DNA of 64,000 nt from Brachybacterium sp036311905 (GCF_036311905.1 NZ_JAZDCH010000025.1:124001-188000), one strand, 5' to 3'; numbered from the stretch's first letter, positions 38,050 to 46,645 are shown. Program-made: numbers and translations. The notes: a model not told the origin generated them from the letters alone.

Positions 38050-39318
38050 ATGTCCGGCACGTCCGCACCCGCGCCCGCCCGCGCCGCCTCCGATCCCGGC
38101 TTCGACGTCGTCGCGATCGGCGCCGGGCTCGGCATCTACGCCCTCACCCGGGCGTACCACGAGGCGTACGGCACGGTCGCCACGGTGCTCGCGGCGAACG
38201 CGCCCGAGCCGCTGCGGCGCTCGGTGACCTCGCGCGTCGTGGACCTCCCCGCGGGGGCCGACGACGCCGCGCGCGTCGCCCGCCTCGTGGAGCTCGCGCA
38301 GGCGCGCCCGGCCGGCCGGCCCGCCGTGCTGCTGTGCAACAGCGACGGGAACGTCGAGTTCGTGGCCCGCAACGCCGAGGTGCTCTCGCAGCACTATGCG
38401 CTGCGCTACCCCTCCCTCGAAGTGGTCGAGCGCCTCGCGGACAAGGCCTCCTTCGCCGAGGTGTGCACCGATCTGGGCATCGACATCCCCGCGACCGAGG
38501 TGGTCGACTTCCGCGACGGCACCCTCCCCGAGCTGCCCGCGCTGCCGTTCGACTACCCGGTGGTGGCCAAGCCCGCCCAGGCGGAGCCCCACGTGCACGT
38601 GAGGATGCCGGGCAAGAAGAAGATCTATCCGCTGCACAGCGCCGAGGAGCTGCGCGACCTGATCTCGCGGCTGCACGCCGCGGGCTTCCGCAACCGCTTC
38701 GTGGTGCAGGAGATGATCCCCGGCGACGACACCTCGATGCTGTCGCTGACCGCCTACCGCTCCGCCTCCGGCACGATCACCCTGATGGGCGGCGCCCGCG
38801 TGCTGCTCGAGGAGCACACGCCGGAGGCGCTCGGCCGTCCCGCGGCGATGATCACGCAGGACCTCCCGGAGCAGTTCGCGCAGATGCGGCGGATCCTCGA
38901 CGAGGTCGGCTACGTCGGCTTCGCCAATGCGGACATCAAGGTCGACCCGCGCGACGGGGTCGCCCGCTTCCTCGAGATCAATCCGCGGATCGGCCGCAAC
39001 AGCTACTACGTCACCGGCGGCGGTGCGAACGTCGCCGAGGTGATGGTGGCCGATGCGATCGAGGGTCGCGACCCCGAACCGCGCGTGGGCCTGGACGAGG
39101 TGCTGTACTCGATCGTGCCCTTCCGCCTGCTGCTGCGCTACATCACCGATCCGCAGCTCGCCGCCCAGGTCAAGCGCATCGCCCGCGCCCGCACGGTGAA
39201 CCCGTGGCGGTACCGGGCGGAGGGGCTGTGGCTGCGCGGCTACTCGTACGCGGTGCCGCTGAACCACATCCGGAAGTTCCGCCGCCACTACCCGGAGCCC
39301 TCGGCCGACGGGTTCTGA
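38050..39318 (+). CDS. ATP-grasp carboxylate-amine ligase, D-aspartate-ligase-like (1)
   Basis: A 422-residue ATP-grasp enzyme. The N-terminal VVAIGAGLGIYALTRAYHEAYG and the Mg/ATP site ARFLEINPRIGRNSYYV resemble the AslFm-type D-aspartate ligases (COG3919-like) that add a D-amino acid to the side-chain amine of the stem peptide's third residue. The C-terminus is basic (LNHIRKFRRHYPEPS), which could favour a membrane-bound cell-wall precursor. It is followed, in the opposite direction, by an Asp/Glu racemase and a second ligase of the same family. AAGGAGA precedes the ATG; TAGCGT about 105 nt upstream may be the -10. The specific substrate is inferred. Confidence 0.78.
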   Translation: MSGTSAPAPARAASDPGFDVVAIGAGLGIYALTRAYHEAYGTVATVLAANAPEPLRRSVTSRVVDLPAGADDAARVARLVELAQARPAGRPAVLLCNSDGNVEFVARNAEVLSQHYALRYPSLEVVERLADKASFAEVCTDLGIDIPATEVVDFRDGTLPELPALPFDYPVVAKPAQAEPHVHVRMPGKKKIYPLHSAEELRDLISRLHAAGFRNRFVVQEMIPGDDTSMLSLTAYRSASGTITLMGGARVLLEEHTPEALGRPAAMITQDLPEQFAQMRRILDEVGYVGFANADIKVDPRDGVARFLEINPRIGRNSYYVTGGGANVAEVMVADAIEGRDPEPRVGLDEVLYSIVPFRLLLRYITDPQLAAQVKRIARARTVNPWRYRAEGLWLRGYSYAVPLNHIRKFRRHYPEPSADGF

Positions 39319-39325
39319 GCCGCGT

Positions 39326-40147
39326 TCAGCGGAAGTCGGCGGCGACCTGCTTGCCGGCGGCGCGGATGGTGGCCGTCGCGAGCTCGGTGAGGGAGTCGAG
39401 GACCGTGAGGCCCTCGACCTCGACCGGGTCCGACCGGAAGCGGTCGTGGATGACGGACAGCTCGGTGCAGCCGAGCACCGCGGCCCCCGCCCCGAGCTGT
39501 GCGACCCGCTCCAGGCACGAGGCGTACAGGTCCCGGTCCACCGGGCGATTGGCCTTGACCTGCTCGTAGATGAGGGTGTTGAGATCCGCCTGCAGCGCGG
39601 GCCCGGGGATCAGGGCCTCGAGCCCGGTCCGCTCGAGCGCGTCCTGATAGACCCGCGCGTGGACCGTCCCGGCGGTCGCGAGGACGGCCACAGGCCGGGA
39701 GCGGTCCGGGAGGCTCGCGCTGACCGTCGCCACGGTGCGCTCGACGATGTTCACGAAGGTGATGCCGGTCCGTGCCGCGGCCTGCTCGACCTCGCTCACG
39801 AAGTGGTGGGCCGTGTTGCACGGCAGCACCAGGATCTCCACCCCGGTGCGCGCGAGCATCGCCGCATCGCGGGCGAGCACCGGTCCGGGGTCCGGGGCGG
39901 CGGGGTCGAGGATCGAGGCGGTGCGATCCGGGGTCGAGGAATGCTGCGAGACCAGCAGGTCCAGGTGGTCCTGATCGGTGTCCGCGGCGGTCGCCCGCAC
40001 GAGCACGTCGAGGAAGACCGCGGTCGCAGCGGGCCCCAGCCCGCCGAGCACGCCGACGGTCGGCCCGCCCCAGGAGGCGGGATCCAGTCGGCCGCCGAGC
40101 CGCTCCGACATCGGACTCTCCGCGGGTTCGGGGACCGCCGCGGTCAC
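39326..40147 (-). CDS. Aspartate/glutamate racemase family protein
   Basis: A 273-residue cofactor-independent racemase. The two catalytic Cys are seen in LVLPCNTAHHF (C110) and VLGCTELSV (C227); VGVLGGLGPAATAVFLDVLV at the N-terminus is typical of aspartate racemases, not MurI glutamate racemases. It interconverts L- and D-Asp (or Glu). Its GTG start overlaps the stop of the upstream ATP-grasp ligase (GTGA), so the two are made together. This pairing mirrors the aspartate racemase next to D-aspartate ligase in enterococci. Confidence 0.88.
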   Translation of the reverse strand: MTAAVPEPAESPMSERLGGRLDPASWGGPTVGVLGGLGPAATAVFLDVLVRATAADTDQDHLDLLVSQHSSTPDRTASILDPAAPDPGPVLARDAAMLARTGVEILVLPCNTAHHFVSEVEQAAARTGITFVNIVERTVATVSASLPDRSRPVAVLATAGTVHARVYQDALERTGLEALIPGPALQADLNTLIYEQVKANRPVDRDLYASCLERVAQLGAGAAVLGCTELSVIHDRFRSDPVEVEGLTVLDSLTELATATIRAAGKQVAADFR

Positions 40148-41451
40148 GAGACCCGCTCCGGCCGGTAGTACCGCCGGAACTTGCGCACGTAGTTGAGCAG
40201 CGCCGCGGCCGTGTACGCGAGACGCTTCGGGTGCCTCTCGACCGCGGGGTAGATCAGCGGGTTGCGGGCGCCGCCCGCGCGCAGGGCGCGGCGCAGCTGC
40301 TCCTTCGCGTCCGGCTGGGTGGTGTACTTCTTCACCAGGGCGACGGGCACGACGGTGTAGAGCGCCTCCTGCTGCTGCTGCAGGATGCCGTCCTCCCCCA
40401 CGCCGGAGCCTGGGCCCTCGGAGGGCAGCGAGTGCTCGAGCAGGTCACGGACGTACCACTCGACAGGGTTGTTGCCGCCCGCGGTGACGTAGTAGTTGGA
40501 ACGGCCCAGCCGCGGGTTGAGCTCGAAGAACTTGGTCGCGCCGTCCCGGCGGTCGTGCTTGAGGTCGAAGTTCGCATAGCCGGTCCACCCCAGGGCGGTG
40601 ATCAGACGCTGCGCCTGCTCGACGGCGCGCGGGTCGTGGTCGGTGAGGATCGCGGCAGGGTTCCCGATCGCACCGGGCGTGTGCTCCTCGAGCAGGGTGC
40701 GGCCGAAGGACGCGAAGCGCACCACCGAGTTCTCGTCGCAGTAGCAGGTCAGGATGCGCATCTCCTGGTCATCGCCCGGGATGCGGTCCTGGACGATGAT
40801 GCTCGAGCGGTACCCCGCCGCGCGGATCCGCTGCAGCAGGGCGACGAGCTCCTGCGGGCTCTCGACCGTGTGCACCTTCTGCTTGCCGGGGAAGTCGACG
40901 TCCTTCCACTCGGAGACCTCCGCCGGCTTGGCGATCACCGGATAAGTGAAGGGCACCTCGAGGGCGGGATCGACCTCCTCGGCGAGGTCGACGACCCGGG
41001 TCAGGGGGTGGTCGACGCCGAGCTCCTCGCAGAGGGCGCTGAAGTTCTGCTTCTCCGTGCCGGCCCGGAAGGTGTCCATGTCCACGTAGGGAGCGATCCA
41101 GCGGTCCCCGAGGGCGGCGAGCTCGTCCCGCACACGGATGATGGCCTTGACGGTCGCATCGGCCGAGCCGAGCAGGAGCAGCGCTCCCTCCGGGTGCGAA
41201 CTCGCGACCTCGGCGAGCACGGGCGCCAGCGCCGCGGGGTCGAAGGGGTCCGCACAGGGGACGTTGGTGATGAACGCCGAGTCCGCGACGTGCCAGCCGG
41301 CCGCGCGGGAGATGACGACGCTGCGCCGGCCGTAGGCCTCGTGGAAGGCGCGGGCGAGGGAGTACGCGCCGATGTCGCCCCCCACGATCACCGGGGTGAA
41401 CGGCCGGGCGGCGGACGCCTCGCGGCGCGGGCTGGGGCTCTGGTCAGGCAT
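40144..41451 (-). CDS. ATP-grasp carboxylate-amine ligase, D-aspartate-ligase-like (2)
   Basis: A 435-residue paralogue of the ligase at 38050. The two share the N-terminal pattern (here PVIVGGDIGAYSLARAFHEAYG), the AKPAEVSEWKDVDFPGKQKV loop and the metal site KFFELNPRLGRSNYYV, and both end in a basic RKFRRYY tail. TACACT on the minus strand ends 6 nt before the ATG, so it is leaderless. It leads an operon with the racemase. A reading frame continues upstream of this ATG through a GA-rich 12-nt repeat, but I see no start signal there. D-Asp or D-Glu ligation into peptidoglycan is the likely role. Confidence 0.78.
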   Translation of the reverse strand: MPDQSPSPRREASAARPFTPVIVGGDIGAYSLARAFHEAYGRRSVVISRAAGWHVADSAFITNVPCADPFDPAALAPVLAEVASSHPEGALLLLGSADATVKAIIRVRDELAALGDRWIAPYVDMDTFRAGTEKQNFSALCEELGVDHPLTRVVDLAEEVDPALEVPFTYPVIAKPAEVSEWKDVDFPGKQKVHTVESPQELVALLQRIRAAGYRSSIIVQDRIPGDDQEMRILTCYCDENSVVRFASFGRTLLEEHTPGAIGNPAAILTDHDPRAVEQAQRLITALGWTGYANFDLKHDRRDGATKFFELNPRLGRSNYYVTAGGNNPVEWYVRDLLEHSLPSEGPGSGVGEDGILQQQQEALYTVVPVALVKKYTTQPDAKEQLRRALRAGGARNPLIYPAVERHPKRLAYTAAALLNYVRKFRRYYRPERVS

Positions 41452-41515
41452 GGCGGCAGTGTATCGACGGCGCCCGGGGGCACCGGGGAGGCCGGGCGAG
41501 GACGGGCCGGAGTGT

Positions 41516-41575
41516 GCTCCGTCGAACGCTCCGACGAGCGCTCCGGCACGTGCTCCGGTGGATGCCCCGGCGAGC
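41516..41575. repeat. Five tandem copies of a 12-nt unit
   Basis: Units start at 41516, 41528, 41540, 41552 and 41564 and follow the pattern GCTCCG-N6 (the last is GCCCCG). They lie in the 264-nt gap between the divergent ligase (2) and GT4 genes. Read on the minus strand in the frame of the ligase they would encode GA-rich tetrapeptides. Confidence 0.75.
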
Positions 41576-41715
41576 GCGCGACCGCCGCGTCGCGAGGTCC
41601 CAGTCGGCTCCCGGTCTTCTATCAGGTGTCCAGGGGGCGCACAAGGGGGGAAATCTCCGCGACGGCTCGGGCGTGCCCCGTCGAGGCCCCGCGGGGCCGA
41701 CCGTAGTCTCGAGGC

Positions 41716-43128
41716 ATGACCACGACGAACGCCGCCGGCGCGGGACAGGACCACAGATCAGACCAGGGTCTGATCGCGGTCATCCGCTCGGAGGACGCCA
41801 CCGGACCCCGCCCGTGCGAGGCTCGGGACGTGACCGCGATCCCGCTGCGCCCCGTCGTCCCGTCCGCCGACCGCCTCGTCGGCCGCCCGGGGCTCCCCGG
41901 CGAGCGTCCCGGCGGCGAGCACCGCCCGCTGCGGGTGCTGCTGACCACCGACTGGTGGGAGCCGGTCGTCAACGGCGTCGTCGCCTCCGTCGCGACCCTG
42001 CGCCGCGAGCTCATCGCGCTCGGCTGCGACGTGCGCGTGCTGACCCTCTCCCAGGGTCTGCGCACGCGGCGCGAGCCCGGCGTCTACCGCATCGGATCAG
42101 TTTCCGCGGCGATGGTCTACGACCGCGCCCGGATCGGCATGCCCGCGAGCCGCCGCGTGCTGCGGGACATCCTGCGCTGGCGGCCCGACGTGATCCACTC
42201 CCAGTGCGAGTTCTCCACCTACGTCTGGGCGCGGCGCATCGCCCGCACCCTGGGCGTCCCCCTAGTGCACACCTACCACACCATCTACGAGGACTACACC
42301 CATTACTACTCGCCGAGCCGCACGATGGGACGCGCGGTCGTCGCCTCCTTCTCGCGGCGGGTGCTCGCGGGGACCGATGCCGTGGTGGTGCCCACCGCGA
42401 AGGTCGCCCGGCTGCTTTCCGGCTATGGGGTGCGCCGACCGGTGCACGTGATCCCGACAGGCCTGGACCTGAACCGCTTCCGCCCCGCACAGGACGCCGC
42501 CGAGCGCGCCGACGCCGCCCGGCTCCGCGCCGACCTCGGCATCGCCCCGGACACGACGGTGCTGGTCTCCGTGTGCCGGCTGGCGAAGGAGAAGAACCTC
42601 GACGAGGTGCTGGACATGGTCGCCGAGGCCGATCGCGCGGACACCGTCCTGGTGATCGTCGGCGACGGCCCGTACCGGGCAGAGCTCGAGGAGCGAGCGG
42701 AACAGCTGGGCATCACCGACCGGGTCCGCTTCACGGGCGTGGTCGATCCGGGCGAGGTGCAGCGCTGGTACCGGATCGGCGACGTCTTCGTCTCCGCCTC
42801 TCTCAGCGAGACCCAGGGCCTGACCTTCATCGAGGCGCTCGCTTGCGGCTTGCCGCTGCTGTGCCGTCGGGACCCGTCGATCGCGAGCGTCGTGCTCGAC
42901 GGCCGCACCGGCTGGCAGTACGAGACCGCCGCGGAGTTCACGCGCCACCTCGATGCCCTGGTGAGCGATCGCCCCGCCCGCGCGGCGATGGCCGCGCAGT
43001 CCGTCGCGCACGCGGGGGCCACCTGCGGTGCCCGCGAGTTCGGCCGGTCCGTGCTGGACGTCTACCAGCAGGCCCGCGCCCGCCGCTCCCCGCGCGTGCT
43101 CGCCCTGCCGGCGAGGGCCGTCGCATGA
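41716..43128 (+). CDS. GT4 glycosyltransferase (diacylglycerol-glucosyltransferase-like)
   Basis: A 470-residue GT-B glycosyltransferase. After a 70-residue variable leader, the acceptor domain begins at LRVLLTTDWWEPVVNGVVAS; HTYHTIYEDYTHYYSPSR, the donor-site segment VCRLAKEKNLDEVLDM and the SLSETQGLTFIEALACGLP E-x7-E motif match the GT4 enzymes that add glucose or mannose to diacylglycerol. TAGTCT (41704-41709) ends 6 nt before the ATG, a leaderless start. Its TGA overlaps the ATG of the DedA-like gene, and a second GT4 gene follows, so the three form an envelope glycolipid operon. Confidence 0.84.
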   Translation: MTTTNAAGAGQDHRSDQGLIAVIRSEDATGPRPCEARDVTAIPLRPVVPSADRLVGRPGLPGERPGGEHRPLRVLLTTDWWEPVVNGVVASVATLRRELIALGCDVRVLTLSQGLRTRREPGVYRIGSVSAAMVYDRARIGMPASRRVLRDILRWRPDVIHSQCEFSTYVWARRIARTLGVPLVHTYHTIYEDYTHYYSPSRTMGRAVVASFSRRVLAGTDAVVVPTAKVARLLSGYGVRRPVHVIPTGLDLNRFRPAQDAAERADAARLRADLGIAPDTTVLVSVCRLAKEKNLDEVLDMVAEADRADTVLVIVGDGPYRAELEERAEQLGITDRVRFTGVVDPGEVQRWYRIGDVFVSASLSETQGLTFIEALACGLPLLCRRDPSIASVVLDGRTGWQYETAAEFTRHLDALVSDRPARAAMAAQSVAHAGATCGAREFGRSVLDVYQQARARRSPRVLALPARAVA

Positions 43129-43853
43129 GCATCGTCGAGCGTCCCGTCGCCCCCGGGAGGGCGGTCCCGCTGTCCCGGCCCCGCCGCCCCCAGCGCCCCG
43201 CATCCGCCGGGCCGGATCCGACGTCCGTCACCTCCGCGACCGACACCGCCTCGATGCAGGATCGACCGCGACGCGATCCCTTGCGCACCGCCGCCCGGCT
43301 CTCCCCGCTGCTCGGCCTCGCCCTCAGCATCGGGCTGGTCTGGTGGGGCCTCGAGGCCGGGGTGCTGCAGTCCCTCGAGAACCTGCAGGCCTTCATCGAC
43401 TCGCTCGGAGCCTGGGGACCTGCCGCCTTCCTGCTCGTCTCCGCGGCCTCGGTAGTCTTCCCGATCGTGCCCGGCGGCCTGTTGGTGATCGCGGGGCCGG
43501 TGCTCTTCGGGCCGATCGAGGGGACGCTCTACAACTACATCGCGGTGAGCGCGGGCTCGATGCTGAACTTCGCGATCGGCCGGCACGTGGGCCTCGCCCT
43601 CATCGAGCGGATCTTCCCGGCCCGCACGGTCGAGAAGTTCCTCGGCTGGACCCGCAACCGCCACTTCACCCGCGCTTTCGCGACCGCCATCGTGCTGCCC
43701 GTCGCCCCCGACGATCTGCTCTGCTACATCGCCGGGACCACCCGGATGCGCTGGCGGACCTACGCGGCGATCATCCTGCTGTGCAAGCCGTGGGCCCTGC
43801 TCGCGTACGGACTGGGCGTCAGCGCACTGCTGCTGCGCTTCCTGCCCTGGTGA
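43125..43853 (+). CDS. VTT/DedA-family membrane protein
   Basis: A 242-residue membrane protein with a polar N-terminal 55 residues, then the VTT (SNARE-associated) domain: helices around LGLALSIGLVWWGLE, a re-entrant segment SVVFPIVPGGLLVIAGPVLF and AGSMLNFAIGRHVG, and a C-terminal helix pair containing APDDLLCYIAGTTRMRW. Related DedA and TVP38 proteins act as lipid scramblases or help recycle lipid carriers. Lying between two GT4 genes (ATGA overlap before, 27-nt gap after), it may flip the glycolipid or lipid carrier those enzymes use. Confidence 0.85.
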   Translation: MSIVERPVAPGRAVPLSRPRRPQRPASAGPDPTSVTSATDTASMQDRPRRDPLRTAARLSPLLGLALSIGLVWWGLEAGVLQSLENLQAFIDSLGAWGPAAFLLVSAASVVFPIVPGGLLVIAGPVLFGPIEGTLYNYIAVSAGSMLNFAIGRHVGLALIERIFPARTVEKFLGWTRNRHFTRAFATAIVLPVAPDDLLCYIAGTTRMRWRTYAAIILLCKPWALLAYGLGVSALLLRFLPW

Positions 43854-43880
43854 GACCGCCCCGGTGAGAGGAGGACCGAG

Positions 43881-45140
43881 ATGCTGATGAGATCCCGCGC
43901 CGTGAGGCGCCCCCGTCCTGCGCCCGACCCGCTGCGGCGCTGGGCCGACCGCCTGGTGCACACCGTGCTGCCCGGCCGCCACCCCCGTCGCGACGTGCGC
44001 GGGGACGAGCCGCTGCGCGTGCTGATGCCCCGCGGTCTCGCCCGCGCCGCCCACCAGTCCGGGATCGGCGCCGCCATGCGCCATCAGGAGACGGTGGTGC
44101 GCTCCCTGGGCCATGTGGTGGTCACCAATCCGCTGCGCCCCTTCGACGTGGTGCACCTGAACACCCCGTTCCCGGACACGCCGCTGCTGGCCCGCTGGGC
44201 GCGGCTGTGGCGTCGGCCGGTGCTCGTGTGGGCGCACTCCACGGAGGACGACTTCCGCGACTCCTTCCCCGGCTCGAACGCGCTGGCCCCCACCTTCCGC
44301 CGCTGGATCGCCCACCTGTACCGCCAGGGCGACGCCGTGATCACGCCCAGCGACTACTCCAAGGCGCTCGTGTCCGCCCCGAAGTACGGGATCACCCGCC
44401 CCATCCACGTGCTCTCCAACGGCGTGGACACGACCTTCTTCCGCCCCGATCCCTCGGCGCGGGGCCGGCTGCGGGAGAGCCTCGGACTCGCCCCTGACGC
44501 GCAGGTCGTGATCAGCGTCGGCATGCAGCTGGTGCGCAAGGGGATCCTCGACTGGGTCGAGGTGGCCCGGCGCCTGCCCGAGGTGACCTTCGTCTGGTAC
44601 GGCCGGACGGACGAGCGGCTGCTCACGGCGGAGGTCGAGCGGGCCCTCGCGACTGCCCCGTCGAACGCGATCTTCCCCGGCTACCTCCGGGCGGACCAGC
44701 TCCGCGAGGCATACTGCGGCGCGGACGCCTTCTGCTTCCTGACCAAGGAGGAGACGGAAGGCATCGTGCTCTGGGAGGCGCTCGCCTGCGGCGTGCCTGC
44801 CCTGGTGCGCGGCATCGAGCTGTACCGCGACCGGATGCCCGACGGGGTGCTGACCCATCAGGTCGACGGCGACGACCCGGACTTCGCGGCCCGCGCCGCG
44901 TCCCGTCTCGAGGACCTGCTCGCGGGGCGGCTCACCGATCTCACCGGAGCCGGTCGTCGCGCGGCCGAGGAGGTCGACCTGCGCCAGGTCGCGCAGCGAC
45001 TGCGGTACATCTACCTGCTGACCGGGGTGCAGCCGCATCGTCGGCCGCGCGGCGGGCTCAGGGGCGGCGGTTCGGCCGCCACAGCACCAGCGCTCCGCCG
45101 GCCGGACGCCGCGGGCGCTCCCCTCGCCGCAGGGCGCTGA
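43881..45140 (+). CDS. GT4 glycosyltransferase (second of the operon)
   Basis: A 419-residue GT-B enzyme. RVLMPRGLARAAHQSGIGAA opens the acceptor domain; HVLSNGVDTTFFRPDPSARG and the TKEETEGIVLWEALACGVP donor motif (E-x7-E) are clear. It resembles GT4 enzymes encoded beside diacylglycerol glycosyltransferases and probably adds the second sugar to the same lipid. GAGAGGAGGA precedes the ATG. The last 83 nt overlap the 3' end of the convergent hspR gene, so both C-termini share DNA; the tail of this protein (RGGLRGGGSAATAPALRRPD) is low-complexity and probably an extension. Confidence 0.83.
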   Translation: MLMRSRAVRRPRPAPDPLRRWADRLVHTVLPGRHPRRDVRGDEPLRVLMPRGLARAAHQSGIGAAMRHQETVVRSLGHVVVTNPLRPFDVVHLNTPFPDTPLLARWARLWRRPVLVWAHSTEDDFRDSFPGSNALAPTFRRWIAHLYRQGDAVITPSDYSKALVSAPKYGITRPIHVLSNGVDTTFFRPDPSARGRLRESLGLAPDAQVVISVGMQLVRKGILDWVEVARRLPEVTFVWYGRTDERLLTAEVERALATAPSNAIFPGYLRADQLREAYCGADAFCFLTKEETEGIVLWEALACGVPALVRGIELYRDRMPDGVLTHQVDGDDPDFAARAASRLEDLLAGRLTDLTGAGRRAAEEVDLRQVAQRLRYIYLLTGVQPHRRPRGGLRGGGSAATAPALRRPDAAGAPLAAGR

Positions 45141-45495
45141 TCTCCCCGTCGCGGCCGGCGGTGAAGACCCGCCGCTGCGCCGGGTTGAGGGACTCGAGGG
45201 CCTCGCGCACGTCGTCGAGCTGCGCGGCGAGCGCCCGGACCTCCTCCTGCAGCTCGAGGATCCGCTTGATGCCCGCGAGGTTGATGCCCTCCTCCTGGGA
45301 GAGGCGCTGCACCTCGCGCAGCGTCGCGATGTCGCGGGAGCTGTAGCGGCGGCCCCGCCCGGCGGTGCGCTGCGGCGAGACGAGGCCCATCCGGTCGTAC
45401 TGGCGGAGGGTCTGCGGGTGCATGCCGGAGAGCTCCGCGGCGACGGAGATGACGAAGACCGGCGCCCGCTCGTCGAGGCGGTGCGGGGTGACCAT
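45058..45495 (-). CDS. hspR: Heat-shock repressor HspR (MerR family)
   Basis: A 145-residue MerR-type repressor. The winged helix-turn-helix is seen in FVISVAAELSGMHPQTLRQY, and the typical GLVSPQRTAGRGRRYSSRDI segment follows. A Glu-rich helix then carries RILELQEEVRALAAQL. With DnaK as co-repressor, it binds HAIR sites before dnaK and clpB, both present here. It is last in the dnaK operon, 79 nt downstream of dnaJ. GGAAGGAG precedes the ATG. Its final 83 nt overlap the convergent GT4 gene. Confidence 0.95.
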   Translation of the reverse strand: MVTPHRLDERAPVFVISVAAELSGMHPQTLRQYDRMGLVSPQRTAGRGRRYSSRDIATLREVQRLSQEEGINLAGIKRILELQEEVRALAAQLDDVREALESLNPAQRRVFTAGRDGEISALRRGERPRRPAGGALVLWRPNRRP

Positions 45496-45574
45496 GGGAC
45501 GTCTCCTTCCGTGCGGTGCGGGTCTGCGGGTCGATGCGGTTCTCCGGGCCACGGCCGACGGGTGCCGACGCGCC

Positions 45575-46594
45575 TCAGCGGGCGGCTGTCTCCAGCAGGC
45601 CGGCGCGCGGGTCCTCGTCGCCGAGGGCGTCGCGGAAGTCCTCGACGGCCTTCCGCGCCGCGCCCTCGACGTGCGCGGGGACGGCGACCTCGACGGTCAC
45701 GAGCAGGTCGCCGGTCGCCTTCGCGGTGCGGACGCCCTTGCCGCGGGCGCGCAGGGTGCGGCCGCTCGGGGTGCCGGGCGCGACCTTGAGGTTCACGGTG
45801 CCGCCCTCGAGCAGGGGCACGGTGAGGGTCGTGCCGAGCACCGCCTCGTCGAAGCGAAGCGGCACGGTGAGGCGCAGGTTCGCGCCGTCCATCGTCCACA
45901 GCGGGTGCGGCTCGACGTCGAGGGTGAGCAGCAGGTCGCCGGCGGGGGCGCCGCCGGGGCCGGGGCGTCCCTTGCCGCGCAGGCGGATCTTCTGCCCGTC
46001 GTGGACGCCCGCGGGGATGCGGACGGTGAGGGGCTTGCCATCGACGGTCAGGCGCACCTCGGCGCCGAGCGCGGCATCACGGAAGGGGATGCGTGTGCGC
46101 GCGGAGACGTCCTGGCCCTTCTGGGACGCCGCGTTCGGGGCGAAGCCCGTCGGGAAGCCGGAACCGCCGCCGGAGCCGCCGAACCCGCCCGCCCCGCCGC
46201 CGCCGCCGAACATGCGCAGCAGGTCGTCGATGTCGGGGGCGGGCCCGCCTGGACCCGCGGTCGAGTAGCCGCCCTGGCCACCGAACATCGAGGAGAAGAT
46301 GTCCTCGAATCCCGCGCCGCCGGCCCCGCCGGCGCCTGCGGAGAAGCGGGCGCCGCCCGCGCCCATGGCGCGGATCGCGTCGTACTGCTGGCGCTGCTCG
46401 GCGTCGGAGAGGACGGAGTACGCCTCGCCGATCTCCTTGAAGCGCTCCTCCGCCGACGGGTCGTCGGGGTGGCGGTCGGGGTGGTGCTTCTTGGCCTGCG
46501 AGCGGTAGGCCTTCTTGATCTCCTGCGCGGTCGCGTCCTTGGAGACGCCGAGGACCGCGTAGAAGTCCTTCTCGAGCCAGTCCTGTTGGGACAT
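45575..46594 (-). CDS. dnaJ: DnaJ-type co-chaperone without zinc finger (CbpA-like)
   Basis: A 339-residue Hsp40. The J-domain holds the HPD motif at residues 38-40 (KKHHPDRHPDD), then a Gly/Phe-rich region, then the two beta-barrel substrate domains (TRIPFRDAALGAEVRLTVDG). There are no CXXCXGXG zinc repeats, so it is a class B protein such as CbpA/DnaJ1, the form usually found in actinobacterial dnaK operons. It stimulates DnaK ATP hydrolysis. The site before the ATG is the same 19 nt as before hspR. Confidence 0.94.
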   Translation of the reverse strand: MSQQDWLEKDFYAVLGVSKDATAQEIKKAYRSQAKKHHPDRHPDDPSAEERFKEIGEAYSVLSDAEQRQQYDAIRAMGAGGARFSAGAGGAGGAGFEDIFSSMFGGQGGYSTAGPGGPAPDIDDLLRMFGGGGGAGGFGGSGGGSGFPTGFAPNAASQKGQDVSARTRIPFRDAALGAEVRLTVDGKPLTVRIPAGVHDGQKIRLRGKGRPGPGGAPAGDLLLTLDVEPHPLWTMDGANLRLTVPLRFDEAVLGTTLTVPLLEGGTVNLKVAPGTPSGRTLRARGKGVRTAKATGDLLVTVEVAVPAHVEGAARKAVEDFRDALGDEDPRAGLLETAAR

Positions 46595-46645
46595 GGGACG
46601 TCTCCTTCCGGGGAGGGATCAGGGGCTTCTGCGGTGATGTGCGGG

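Noticed and set aside
43062..45899. Minus-strand open frame of over 900 codons opposite the GT4-DedA-GT4 operon
   Set aside because: Same GC-rich shadow effect; the plus strand has the recognisable proteins and start signals.
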